The translations under genes were made by a program, and so were the position numbers. A stretch of 64,000 nucleotides of DNA from Halarcobacter mediterraneus. Its GTDB lineage: Bacteria; Campylobacterota; Campylobacteria; Campylobacterales; Arcobacteraceae. Location: NCBI RefSeq assembly GCF_004116625.1, contig NZ_NXIE01000002.1:434001-498000 (forward strand), written 5' to 3'. Shown here one piece after another: positions 44,376-53,484 of the stretch (its first letter is position 1; each line of letters begins with the position of its first letter). The notes beneath the pieces are model-generated. The model searched no databases and was not told the DNA's origin. It worked only from the letters and a program-made list of their open reading frames with translations.

Positions 44376-46456
44376 TAAATATACCAACTTTTTAAAAACA
44401 AATTTTCAAAATCAAAAACTACTTTATCATATTTTGGATACATTTGAATAACGTTATTTTTTTCTAAAAGTTCAAAAGAAAAATCTGCTTTTTTTAAATT
44501 AAAATTTTCAAGTTTTAATTCTAAGCCCATATCAAAAGCTATAATAAAACTTTTTTCTTTTTGTTCTAACTTTCTTCTTTCTCTTTTTAGGTCAAATATA
44601 TAATCTGTATTATCAATTTCTATTTTTATTTTTAAATCTTTTTTTAAATCTTTTAACTTTTGACCTTCAAAATAAATATATAAACAATGTTCCCTATCTA
44701 TTCCATAATATAGTTTTTCAATTATTGATGTAGAGTCCATTGTACTAAACTCTTTTTTAATATCAATATAACCGCTATTTAGCCATTCAAAAAAGTTACT
44801 CATATTTCCATCAACAGTTGGTCTTATATAGTCTGTTGGTGTTTTATTTGTAATATTTTTAGAACTTTTTTCAACAATTAAATCAAAAACTTCTTTTGGT
44901 ACTTCTTGATTCATTAATTCATAAATATTTTTTATATGAAATCTAAATTGTTCATCAAAATAATGATTTACATCACTATAATGGTCATCTCCATACCACC
45001 AAAACCAATCACTTCCTAAAGCTATTAAAAACTCTTCATCAATTTTTTCTATTGTTTCTTTATCTAAGTTTTCTCTTTGAATATCAAAGTTATTTTTTAC
45101 TGTATCAAGAAGTTGCCAAGCTTTATTTTTTTCACAAGAACCAATCCAAATATCAAAATTACCATTTATCCAACTGCCAGTTGCCAATGTTGATAACTTT
45201 TCTGCTTTTAAATCTTCTATATTTTCTGTTTCATCAAATAATATAGTTTTACACCATGAAGTCTCTTTTTCCAATAAAGAATAAAGTTCTTCAAAAAAGT
45301 CCCAAGCATTGTTTTTATAAAAGTCCCAAGCATTTTCTCCATCTAAGATGATAGGAACAATACAAGATTCTTTAGAATCTAAATAAATATTTTTTAAATG
45401 ATTGATAAAATCTTGTGCTGCTTCTTTAGGTTCTTTTTTGCTAAAATCAAAACCTATCAAATCACTTAAATACTTGTCCCTAAAAAATATATTTATTTTC
45501 TCATCTTCCAGTTCTAAAAAATATGGTTTATAAAGTAGCTCTTTATTGTATGAACCTAAAGATTTAAATAAAACTTCTTCATCACTACAAAACCATTTGA
45601 TTTGATTTTCATTTAAAAGTTTTGCTGTTTTTAAACTTACACTTCCTTCACTAGGCCAAAAACCTTTTGGCTTAAAATTAAAAGTATTTTGAAAATACAT
45701 AATAGCTTTTTTGACTTGTAAAGAAGCATACTCTTCATAAGTAGCAAGGGAAGAAGGAAGATTTACATCATGTCTTGCTTCTTTTGCACTATTTCTATCA
45801 AGAAGAAGAGGAAGAATAGGATGATAAAAAGGTGTAGTTGAAATATCTATTTGCCCTTTTTCATCTAAACTTTTATAAAAAGGAATTATTTCTTTTAAAA
45901 ACTCTAAAAGTTCTTCTATTAGGCTTAATTTTTCAGCTCTTGAAAAATCTCTTTGTTTTTTTAATAACTCTTTTATTAAAAAACTTTCACTTCTTAAATA
46001 ATTCCCACACCAAGAAAGTAAAAATAGAGTTTGTAAATCTAAAACCTCTTGGTTTGAGAAATTGTCTAAACTTTTATTTTCACTTTTAAATTTAATTCTT
46101 AATTCATTAAAGCGAGGAAGAGGCTTAATCATATTTTCTTCATTACATAAAAATAGGTATTCTTCTAAAAAGTCTTTTTCTTCAACTTTTAAGAAATTTA
46201 CATCTTTCTTTAAAATATCTAATAACTTGTCATTTGCTGTTCCATCTATATAAGCTTCAAGTTGAGTAAGTAAAGAAGGTACTAAGTTAAAAGTAGCTTT
46301 TAGTTTATCAAACCTACTTAAATACCAAGGGATATCATAGTAATCTTTTATTGCATGTAAAAATACCCAAGGCATAGTTGTTATATCTTTACTGTTATCT
46401 TTATAATAAGGTTGATGCATATGCCATAAAAATGACAAATATAATGTTTTATTCAC
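44375..46456 (-). CDS. GH57 family alpha-amylase/glucanotransferase
   Basis: A 693-residue GH57 glycoside hydrolase of the COG1449 type. Catalytic landmarks: HMHQPYYKD (12-20), the nucleophile motif GFWPSEGSVS (E270), and the acid/base motif ILDGENAWDFY (D372). The C-terminal 250 residues form a separate beta-rich domain found in these amylases. A direct 16-base repeat (45295-45310 and 45319-45334) duplicates the NAWDF peptide next to the acid/base residue. The gene overlaps the nucleotidyltransferase gene upstream by 8 bases. Likely degrades or remodels the storage glucan; hydrolysis versus transglycosylation cannot be decided. Confidence 0.85.
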   Translation of the reverse strand: MNKTLYLSFLWHMHQPYYKDNSKDITTMPWVFLHAIKDYYDIPWYLSRFDKLKATFNLVPSLLTQLEAYIDGTANDKLLDILKKDVNFLKVEEKDFLEEYLFLCNEENMIKPLPRFNELRIKFKSENKSLDNFSNQEVLDLQTLFLLSWCGNYLRSESFLIKELLKKQRDFSRAEKLSLIEELLEFLKEIIPFYKSLDEKGQIDISTTPFYHPILPLLLDRNSAKEARHDVNLPSSLATYEEYASLQVKKAIMYFQNTFNFKPKGFWPSEGSVSLKTAKLLNENQIKWFCSDEEVLFKSLGSYNKELLYKPYFLELEDEKINIFFRDKYLSDLIGFDFSKKEPKEAAQDFINHLKNIYLDSKESCIVPIILDGENAWDFYKNNAWDFFEELYSLLEKETSWCKTILFDETENIEDLKAEKLSTLATGSWINGNFDIWIGSCEKNKAWQLLDTVKNNFDIQRENLDKETIEKIDEEFLIALGSDWFWWYGDDHYSDVNHYFDEQFRFHIKNIYELMNQEVPKEVFDLIVEKSSKNITNKTPTDYIRPTVDGNMSNFFEWLNSGYIDIKKEFSTMDSTSIIEKLYYGIDREHCLYIYFEGQKLKDLKKDLKIKIEIDNTDYIFDLKRERRKLEQKEKSFIIAFDMGLELKLENFNLKKADFSFELLEKNNVIQMYPKYDKVVFDFENLFLKSWYI

Positions 46457-48932
46457 TTATCCACTTTTCTATTTTATCTTGATATTTATAAAAAATCTTT
46501 CCAGCAGTTTTTTCATCTTCTGCTTGAACATATATATTTAAATATTCAGCATATTGATCTGGAACCATTAAAATCCATTGGTCTTCATCTATCCAAATTT
46601 TAACTCCATCAACAGAAGAACTTTTTTTCTTTTTTGCATCTTCAAGGAATTTTCTCATTATTTTCCCTTTTTTAGAGCTAGGGCAAGAGATATTCTCCCC
46701 TTTGAAACAAAATTTAGGAAGATTATTTACAATTTTTGATAATCTAACATTTGCCTTTTGAATCAATTCCAATATTTTAAAACTTGTAAAGATTGCATCT
46801 TTATTCAAGCCAAATTCACTAAAAGCAAAATGTCCATCTGTATCAGCAATTAAATCATATTCTCTTAATTCATCTGCTTTAAAGTTTGTTAATTTTGCTC
46901 TTGTGATATTTAAGTTTTTATAATTTACAAAATCAGGTGCCCAAGCAGGAAGTAATATATTTAGTTGCTTCGAACTAGTGATATCAAGTAACTGTAACAT
47001 TACAAGAAGCATTTTATAGTCATAAATTAACTCACCCTCATCATCTACTACTTGGATTTTATGTCCATTTGGATAGATTAAAAAACCACAACTTAGATTA
47101 ACTCCTCTTACAATATCTTGCATATTTTGTTGAAATTTAACTATATCAAAAGCTTTTCTTTTTTCTGTTTGATGAGCATTTAAAATTATATTTTCAATAC
47201 CTAATTCATTTATAATTACAGGATAAATATCTGAAGTTGAACCATTCATTATATCAACAGCTACTTTTAACTCAGAAGATTGAAACATTTTAATATCAGA
47301 AGAGTTTATTATTTGCTTAATATAGTTTTCTCTTAATTGATTATCTTCACAAACAGAACCTATTTCTAAATGATTTACTCTCCTAAAATTTTCTCGAAAA
47401 AATACTCTTTCAATTGCTTGAGATAATTTGCTATCTAAAAGTAAGCCCTCATTTGTATAAAAAATTATCTGTGTTTGAGTTGAATCATAAACTGATTGTC
47501 TAAGGTGAACACCAGCAATAATATTACCATTTTTACTCAAACTATGTCTCATTACATTTGAAGGAACATTTTTAGGATCAACTACATTAACTCCTGTAGA
47601 TAAGATACCACTTAAAAAAGCTCTTTTTAACATAAATGAAGTATTGTGATAGTCCCTTGAAATATAAATACTACTTCCTACAGGCAAAGTTGAACCAAAA
47701 GCTTCAGCTAATTTAGTAGACATTTGACAAGACAATTCAACATTTGTTCTTCCTATTACTGAACCATTTTCAAAAATTGAGGATTTATATTTATTCCCCC
47801 AAATTATATTTGTACTTACAACAGAAGAAGCTTCTACTATTTTTTCAGGCCATATAATAATATCTTTTTCAAAGGATACTTTTTTATTAATTTCACAATC
47901 TTCTGCAATTGTAACTCCATATGGAGCTTTTACTTCATCTTTAATAATATTATCATTACAAATCACACTATTATTTAATTTTACTTTTGCACCTATTGAA
48001 GTATTTTCCCAGATGATTGAGTCTAAGACTTCAGAGTGTTTTTTTACTTTTACATTGTCTCCTAAAACACAATCTTTTAAAGTTACACCTTCAGCAATAC
48101 TTACATTCTTACCTAGTACAACAGTTCCTTTTAATCTTACTTTTTCTGGAAGTTCTACATTCTCTTCCATAAAAACTTTTGCATTAGAGATATTTTTTTC
48201 TTCACCTTTAAAACTTAACTTTATTTGCTCATCAAAAATATCCTTATATACATCTCTATAACTTTTTGGATTTCCTACATCTCTCCAATAACCTTCTAAA
48301 GAATATCCCCATAAAGGTATTTCTTCAGCCATTAAACTAGGAAATAAATCTTTTGCAAAATCAAAATCTTGTTTATAAGGAATATAATCTAATATTTCAG
48401 GTTCGATTACATAAATTCCCGTATTTATAGTATCACTAAAGACCTCTCCCCAACTAGGTTTTTCTAAGAATCTTACAATTCTTTCATCTTCATCTGTAAT
48501 AACAACTCCAAACTGTAAAGGGTTTTCTACAGAAGTTAAAGTTATTGTTAGTTTTGATTTCTTCTTTTCATGGAATTTCTTGATTTTTTTAAAGTCAAAG
48601 TTTGTAACTAAATCTCCACTTACAATAATAAAAGTCTCATCTAAAAACTCCCTTGCAAAAGCAACAGCACCTGCTGTACCATAATCATCATCTGGTTGAA
48701 AATAAGTGATATTTACACCTAAATCTTTTCCATCTTTAAAATAGTCTTTTATTATTTCAGGCTTGAAATATAGCAAAACTGCTATTTCTGTAATACCAAG
48801 TTCATCTCTTAATTTTAAGATAATATGTTCCATCATAGGTCTATTTAAAATTGGTAACATTGGTTTTGGAATAGAGTTTGTAAGGGGTTGTATTCTAGTT
48901 CCGAAACCTCCTGCTAAAACTATTGCTTTCAT
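46449..48932 (-). CDS. Sugar-phosphate nucleotidyltransferase fused to degenerate phosphomannomutase domain
   Basis: An 827-residue protein. Residues 1-235 form a nucleotidyltransferase (AGGFGTRIQPLT, FVSGD-type IIVSGDLVTNFD, FLEKPSWGE, EGYWRDVG), then a left-handed beta-helix (about 250-395), then a phosphohexomutase-like domain (about 400-827). The mutase domain is inactive by motif: TASHNP is replaced by GVHLRQS (474-480), the DGDADR metal loop by YPNGHK (620-625) and the RPSGTEP loop by PDQYAEY. The same degeneration exists in the mannose-1-phosphate guanyltransferase family of Actinobacteria and Cyanobacteria as I recall. In this operon it may supply nucleotide-glucose for GlgA in place of GlgC. 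Confidence 0.85.
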   Translation of the reverse strand: MKAIVLAGGFGTRIQPLTNSIPKPMLPILNRPMMEHIILKLRDELGITEIAVLLYFKPEIIKDYFKDGKDLGVNITYFQPDDDYGTAGAVAFAREFLDETFIIVSGDLVTNFDFKKIKKFHEKKKSKLTITLTSVENPLQFGVVITDEDERIVRFLEKPSWGEVFSDTINTGIYVIEPEILDYIPYKQDFDFAKDLFPSLMAEEIPLWGYSLEGYWRDVGNPKSYRDVYKDIFDEQIKLSFKGEEKNISNAKVFMEENVELPEKVRLKGTVVLGKNVSIAEGVTLKDCVLGDNVKVKKHSEVLDSIIWENTSIGAKVKLNNSVICNDNIIKDEVKAPYGVTIAEDCEINKKVSFEKDIIIWPEKIVEASSVVSTNIIWGNKYKSSIFENGSVIGRTNVELSCQMSTKLAEAFGSTLPVGSSIYISRDYHNTSFMLKRAFLSGILSTGVNVVDPKNVPSNVMRHSLSKNGNIIAGVHLRQSVYDSTQTQIIFYTNEGLLLDSKLSQAIERVFFRENFRRVNHLEIGSVCEDNQLRENYIKQIINSSDIKMFQSSELKVAVDIMNGSTSDIYPVIINELGIENIILNAHQTEKRKAFDIVKFQQNMQDIVRGVNLSCGFLIYPNGHKIQVVDDEGELIYDYKMLLVMLQLLDITSSKQLNILLPAWAPDFVNYKNLNITRAKLTNFKADELREYDLIADTDGHFAFSEFGLNKDAIFTSFKILELIQKANVRLSKIVNNLPKFCFKGENISCPSSKKGKIMRKFLEDAKKKKSSSVDGVKIWIDEDQWILMVPDQYAEYLNIYVQAEDEKTAGKIFYKYQDKIEKWISE

Positions 48933-48944
48933 TCATTTTCCTTT

Positions 48945-49922
48945 TTAGTTTATTAGCCGTCTTGCTAAATCAAGTAATTCTTTTTTAATTTCATATTTTT
49001 GTGAATTTACATAATCTATTGATACAAACTGAAACTCACTTTTATTATAGACAATAACATGATTACATTTTTCATCATCAAGAATTTTATCAATTGCATA
49101 AGTTGCAAATTCTGAAGCCATTAATCTATCATACACAGTAGGATTTCCACCTCTTTGTACATGTCCTAAAATTGTAGCTCTAGTTTCAATACCCACATCT
49201 TCTTCTAACCATTTTACAAGACCATTAGTATTAGTACAAACCTGAGAATTACAACCTTCAGCAACAATGCAAACTATATATTTTCTTCCATTTTTCAACT
49301 CTTCTTTTAATCTCTTACCTATCTTATCCAAATCATACTCAAGTTCAGGGATTATACAAACCTCAGCTCCACAAGTAATAGCTGAAACCAAGGCTAAATA
49401 ACCACAATCTCTTCCCATCGTTTCAATAACACAAGCTCTTTTAAAAGAAGCAGAAGTATCCCTTACTGCATCTGTTGCTTCTCTTATAATATTTAATGCA
49501 GTATCTACACCTAAGCAATACTCTGTTCCAAAAATATCGTTATCTATTGTTGAAGGAATTCCTACAAAATTAACTCCAAAATCTTTATAAAATTGATCTA
49601 GCGCTCTAAAAGAACCATCTCCTCCTAGAATAATCAATTTATCAATTCCATGTTTTTGTAGATTTTCATAAGCTATTTTTCTATACTCATATTCAAAAAA
49701 TCTCTTTGAACGAGAGGAACGAATCATTGTTCCTCCTTGATGCATCATTCCTGCTACATCTTCATAACTTGCTTTTTTTATATCCCCATCAATTAAACCT
49801 TCCAACCCATCATAAATCAGATAAGGTTGAATGTTTTTTGAAAAACAATAATCTACAAACTGCTTAATTGCAGGATTCATTCCTGCACAATCACCACCTG
49901 AAGTAAGTATTGCTATTGCCAT
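48945..49922 (-). CDS. pfkA: 6-phosphofructokinase (ATP-dependent)
   Basis: Phosphorylates fructose 6-phosphate, the committed step of glycolysis. The 325-residue PfkA has the ATP loop GGDGS (100-104) with Gly at the position that is Asp in PPi-dependent enzymes, the catalytic base motif PSTIDND (D127), METMGRDCG-like substrate loop (TMGRDCGYLAL) and GHVQRGG. A conserved N-terminal LTSGGDCAGMN matches the family. It lies between gap2 and the nucleotidyltransferase with 14- and 12-base gaps. Campylobacter and Helicobacter lack this enzyme, so the cluster is likely acquired. Confidence 0.95.
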   Translation of the reverse strand: MAIAILTSGGDCAGMNPAIKQFVDYCFSKNIQPYLIYDGLEGLIDGDIKKASYEDVAGMMHQGGTMIRSSRSKRFFEYEYRKIAYENLQKHGIDKLIILGGDGSFRALDQFYKDFGVNFVGIPSTIDNDIFGTEYCLGVDTALNIIREATDAVRDTSASFKRACVIETMGRDCGYLALVSAITCGAEVCIIPELEYDLDKIGKRLKEELKNGRKYIVCIVAEGCNSQVCTNTNGLVKWLEEDVGIETRATILGHVQRGGNPTVYDRLMASEFATYAIDKILDDEKCNHVIVYNKSEFQFVSIDYVNSQKYEIKKELLDLARRLIN

Positions 49923-49936
49923 TAAAGCTTCCTTTA

Positions 49937-50935
49937 TTAAATATCTTTCCCAATAAATAGAGCCATATCAACAAGTCTACTTGTATATCCCCATTCATTA
50001 TCATACCAAGCTAAAACTTTTACTGTTTTATCGTCTACTACACTAGTCATATCAGGAACAAAAGTAGCAGAATATGAGCTTCCTATAAAATCACTTGATA
50101 CTCTTTTATCCTCATCAATCTCAATTAATCCATCAAAAGCTTCTAAACTTGCATCTTTCATAACTTTATTGATTTCTTCCTTTGTTGTATCTTTTTTAAG
50201 GTTTACTGTTAAATCTACAACAGAAACATCCGCTGTTGGAACTCTCATTGCATAACCATTTAATTTTCCTAATAAATTTGGCATTACTTTTCCAATTGCT
50301 TTTGCTGCACCAGTTGTTGTTGGTATCATATTAAGTGCTGCTGCTCTTGCTCTTCTCATATCTTTATTATGTTTTACATCTAAGATATTTTGATCATTTG
50401 TATAGGAATGAATTGTTGTCATCAAACCATTTTCAATTCCAAAATTATCATCTAAAACTTTACATATTGGAGCTAAACAATTTGTTGTGCAAGAGGCGTT
50501 TGAAATAATTTTTTCACCAGAATAATTATCACTATTTATTTTATATACATAAGTAGGAGTATCATCTTTTGCTGGAGCACTCATTATAACTCTTTCAACA
50601 CCTTCTCTTAAGTGATCTTGGCAAGATTCAGTAGTTAAAAATTTACCTGTACACTCTATAACAACCTTTGCACCATATTGTCCAAAATCTAACTCTTTTG
50701 GATTTCTTGTACTAAATACTTTTACTTTACAACCATTAATTTCAATATGTTCATCATCAATAATTTCTGCTTGTACACCTAAATGTACAGAATCATATTT
50801 TAAAAGATAAACTAACATCTCCAAATCAGAAGTTGTATTTATTGCTACTAGTTCAATATCATTTCTTTGGGCAATAATTTTTGCCGCTATTATTCCTATT
50901 CTTCCTGTACCATTTATTGCTACTTTTAATGCCAT
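49937..50935 (-). CDS. Second glyceraldehyde-3-phosphate dehydrogenase, altered cofactor site
   Basis: A 332-residue GAPDH with intact catalytic C149 ([10 protein letters not shown]) and H176. It differs from the copy at 4243 in the cofactor region: the NAD-selecting aspartate after strand two is Thr (AINTTSD, T34), and the glycine motif reads NGTGRIGI instead of NGFGRIGR. Loss of this Asp is associated with NADP use in GapB-type enzymes. It is the first gene of the polysaccharide/glycolysis operon. Whether it works in glycolysis or in NADPH-linked gluconeogenesis is not decided. Confidence 0.9.
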   Translation of the reverse strand: MALKVAINGTGRIGIIAAKIIAQRNDIELVAINTTSDLEMLVYLLKYDSVHLGVQAEIIDDEHIEINGCKVKVFSTRNPKELDFGQYGAKVVIECTGKFLTTESCQDHLREGVERVIMSAPAKDDTPTYVYKINSDNYSGEKIISNASCTTNCLAPICKVLDDNFGIENGLMTTIHSYTNDQNILDVKHNKDMRRARAAALNMIPTTTGAAKAIGKVMPNLLGKLNGYAMRVPTADVSVVDLTVNLKKDTTKEEINKVMKDASLEAFDGLIEIDEDKRVSSDFIGSSYSATFVPDMTSVVDDKTVKVLAWYDNEWGYTSRLVDMALFIGKDI

Positions 50936-50958
50936 GATTAATCCTTTACTAGTTTCCT

Positions 50959-50964
50959 ATTATA
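50959..50964 (-). promoter_or_regulatory. Predicted -10 box of the gap2-pfkA-glycogen operon
   Basis: On the minus strand TATAAT (in GTACTATAATAGG) lies 24 bases before the gap2 ATG with an AAAGGA ribosome site between. All following gaps to 35532 are 68 bases or less, so this promoter could drive 11 genes. The same 158-base gap must carry the promoter of the divergent GH57 gene at 51094, where TATTAT-like boxes occur near 51035-51062. Confidence 0.5.
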
Positions 50965-51093
50965 GTACATTTTAAAGATTACAGTATAATTGCATTTGTA
51001 TATCTTGTAACCTTTTTGTAAATATATAGTATTATTATATTTTAAGTATAAAGTTATATTATGTTATTGTTTAAAAACTCATTAAGGATATAA

Positions 51094-53091
51094 ATGAAAA
51101 CTGAACTATTATTTGGAGTACATTGTCATCAACCTGTTGATAATTTTGATAAGGTAGTTTATGAAATTATAGAAAAGTCTTATAAACCATTTTTTACTAC
51201 TTTAAAACAATTCCCTGAATTTAAATGTTCTGTTCACTTTAGTGGTTGGCTTTTAGAATTTATAAAAACAAACGATAAAGAACTTTTTGATTTATTAAAA
51301 AGCTTAACTAAGCAGTTAGAGTTTTTTACAGGTGGTTTTTATGAACCTATTTTAGCTTCAATTCCTAGCTTTGATAGAATAGAACAAATAAATATGCTTT
51401 CAGATTATATTGAGGAAAACTTTAAACAACGTCCAAGGGGGTTATGGCTTACTGAAAGAATTTGGGATGACTCGATAATAGATGATTTAAAAAAATGTAA
51501 TATTGATTATGTAATGGTAGATGATTACCATTTAATTGCTTCAGGATTTGATAAGTCAAACCTTAAAGGATACTTTCTAACAGAGAATAGCAATGATAAA
51601 ATTGCTTTATTTCCTATTAATAAAGATTTACGTTATATGATTCCTTTTTCTAATATTGATAATACTATGAACAAATTAAACTCTTTTTCCAATGAAAAAG
51701 GCAAAAATGCTGCAATAATCTTTGATGATGGTGAAAAATTTGGAGTTTGGCCTAAAACTCATGAAAGAGTATATGAAAAACAATGGTTAGAAAAGTTTTT
51801 TAAATCTTGTATTGAAGATGATAATATTAATATTTCTACTTTTTGTGAGTTCTATGATAATAATAAAGCTATTTCACTAAGCTATTTGCCTACAGTTTCT
51901 TATCATGAAATGGGAGAATGGTCTGTTTTACCAAATATTTCAGATGATTATTATGATTTATTATCAAGAAATATGCATCAAGAGTATTTAATAAGAGGTG
52001 GTATTTGGAAAAACTTCTTTTTGAAATATAATGAAAGTAATTGGATTCATAAAAGAGTTTTACAATTATCAAAAGAAGAGAATCAAACAGAAGAATTTAA
52101 AAACTTATTATTTAAAGCACAATGTAATGATGTTTTATGGCATGGTGTTTTTGGAGGTATTTATCTTCCAAATTTAAGAGACAATGCTTATAAATATATA
52201 ATTCAATGTGAGAATCTTTTAAACAAAGAAAACTCTTGTACGAAATATGATATTAATATAGATTCTATTAATGAATATAAATATTATACAAAAAATTTAA
52301 TAGTAATTATTGACCCAAAATTAGCAGGACAAATAGTAGAACTAGACTTAAAAGAAAAACTATTTAATTACCAAAATACTCTTACTAGATATAGTGAACC
52401 TTATCATAAAAAAATAGAAAAAAAAGATAGCCTAGAAGAAGTAGAAATAACGACAGAAGATGAAATTGATAATATTCATACTAATACTTTATCAACAAGT
52501 GAAGACGTTGAGTTTTATAAGGATTGGTATTTAAAAAAATCTGCTATTGACCATATATGTGATAATTCATTAAACTTAGAGAAGTTTAAAACTTGTACCT
52601 TCAAAGAGTATGCAGATTTTGCAAATCAAGAATTCGAAGTTTTAAAACAAAATAACAATTCACTATCTTTAAAAAGAATTGGTGGGGTTTACAAAGAAGA
52701 AAAATTTGAAACTACTTTACAAAAAGAATTTGACTTTTTAAAAAATGAAATATCTTCAAATATAAAAATAACTACAGAATGTAACGAGTCTTTAAAATAT
52801 TTATTAGAGTGGAATTTACACTTCCAAGTTTATGATATAGTAACAATTAATGGTCATAATGTAAATGAAGAATTAAAACTTGAAAATTCTCAATTAACTA
52901 TTATTGACCAAAGTTTAAATAGAACTATCTTTTTTCAATTTGACCAATGTGTTGATATTTATATGTACCCTGTAAAAAGTGTTAGTCAAAGTGAAATAGG
53001 AGTTGATTATACAATTCAAGGTTTATGTTTTAGTTTTTCTTTAGAGTTCAAATCAATATTAGATTTAAAATATAGTGTAACTATTAAATAA
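51094..53091 (+). CDS. GH57 4-alpha-glucanotransferase-type enzyme
   Basis: A 665-residue GH57 protein of the Thermococcus litoralis 4-alpha-glucanotransferase/amylase type: N-terminal catalytic barrel with GVHCHQPVDNF (8-18), nucleophile motif RGLWLTERIW (E121) and IFDDGEKFGVWP (D211-D212), followed by a large C-terminal beta domain (about 400-665, DUF1925/DUF1926-like). Enzymes of this type move maltooligosaccharides between chains. It is divergent from gap2 and has an AAGGA ribosome site, so it is likely co-regulated with the operon while transcribed separately. Confidence 0.85.
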   Translation: MKTELLFGVHCHQPVDNFDKVVYEIIEKSYKPFFTTLKQFPEFKCSVHFSGWLLEFIKTNDKELFDLLKSLTKQLEFFTGGFYEPILASIPSFDRIEQINMLSDYIEENFKQRPRGLWLTERIWDDSIIDDLKKCNIDYVMVDDYHLIASGFDKSNLKGYFLTENSNDKIALFPINKDLRYMIPFSNIDNTMNKLNSFSNEKGKNAAIIFDDGEKFGVWPKTHERVYEKQWLEKFFKSCIEDDNINISTFCEFYDNNKAISLSYLPTVSYHEMGEWSVLPNISDDYYDLLSRNMHQEYLIRGGIWKNFFLKYNESNWIHKRVLQLSKEENQTEEFKNLLFKAQCNDVLWHGVFGGIYLPNLRDNAYKYIIQCENLLNKENSCTKYDINIDSINEYKYYTKNLIVIIDPKLAGQIVELDLKEKLFNYQNTLTRYSEPYHKKIEKKDSLEEVEITTEDEIDNIHTNTLSTSEDVEFYKDWYLKKSAIDHICDNSLNLEKFKTCTFKEYADFANQEFEVLKQNNNSLSLKRIGGVYKEEKFETTLQKEFDFLKNEISSNIKITTECNESLKYLLEWNLHFQVYDIVTINGHNVNEELKLENSQLTIIDQSLNRTIFFQFDQCVDIYMYPVKSVSQSEIGVDYTIQGLCFSFSLEFKSILDLKYSVTIK

Positions 53092-53098
53092 GGAGTTT

Positions 53099-53452
53099 AT
53101 GATGAAAGTATATGGTATCAGTAATTGTGCTAGTGTAAAAAAAGCAAAAAAGTTTTTTGATGAACATTCAATCCTTTATGAATTTGTTGATTTAAGTAAA
53201 ACATCTTTAGACAAAGAAAAAATAGAGTCTTGGCAAAACTTTTTACCAGCAGGACAAATGTTAAATTCAAGAAGTAAATCTTATAGAGAAATGGATTTGA
53301 AAAATAAAAAACTAGATGATAAAAAAGCCTTAAAAGCAATTTTAAAAGATAATTTAATACTAAAAAGACCTATTATTGAACATGGTTTAAATGGAGAACA
53401 AAAGTTTACAATAGGTTTTGATGAGCAAGAGTATAAACAAACTTTTCTGTAA
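53099..53452 (+). CDS. ArsC/Spx-family thioredoxin-fold protein
   Basis: A 117-residue protein of the ArsC/YffB/Spx family. The N-terminal VYGISNCASVKKAKKFF holds a single cysteine (C10) where arsenate reductases have their nucleophile; the CxxC of Spx is not present (CASV). The remainder fits the family length and the KRPIIEHGL-type segment (LILKRPIIEHG) that contacts the active site. Both Met1 and Met2 could be the start; the second has better spacing to GGAG. It follows the GH57 gene by 7 bases. A role in arsenate resistance is not indicated by the neighbours. Confidence 0.8.
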   Translation: MMKVYGISNCASVKKAKKFFDEHSILYEFVDLSKTSLDKEKIESWQNFLPAGQMLNSRSKSYREMDLKNKKLDDKKALKAILKDNLILKRPIIEHGLNGEQKFTIGFDEQEYKQTFL

Positions 53453-53484
53453 GTAATAGGATTATTTCCTACTACTTACTTTTC
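53449..53484. terminator. Terminator between arsC-like gene and AI-2E-type permease
   Basis: GTAAGTA-A-TAGGA (53449-53461) pairs with TCCTA-C-TACTTAC (53467-53479) with one mismatch and loop TTATT, followed by TTTTCTTG. It overlaps the ends of both convergent genes and can serve either. Confidence 0.7.

Noticed and set aside
46449-48932. Active phosphomannomutase/phosphoglucomutase in the C-terminal domain
   Set aside because: All three catalytic loops are altered, and an intact Pgm is encoded at 38678 in the same operon.
53099-53452. Arsenate reductase assignment for the ArsC-family gene
   Set aside because: No ars genes nearby and the Arg residues that define ArsC could not be located; only the family fold is supported.
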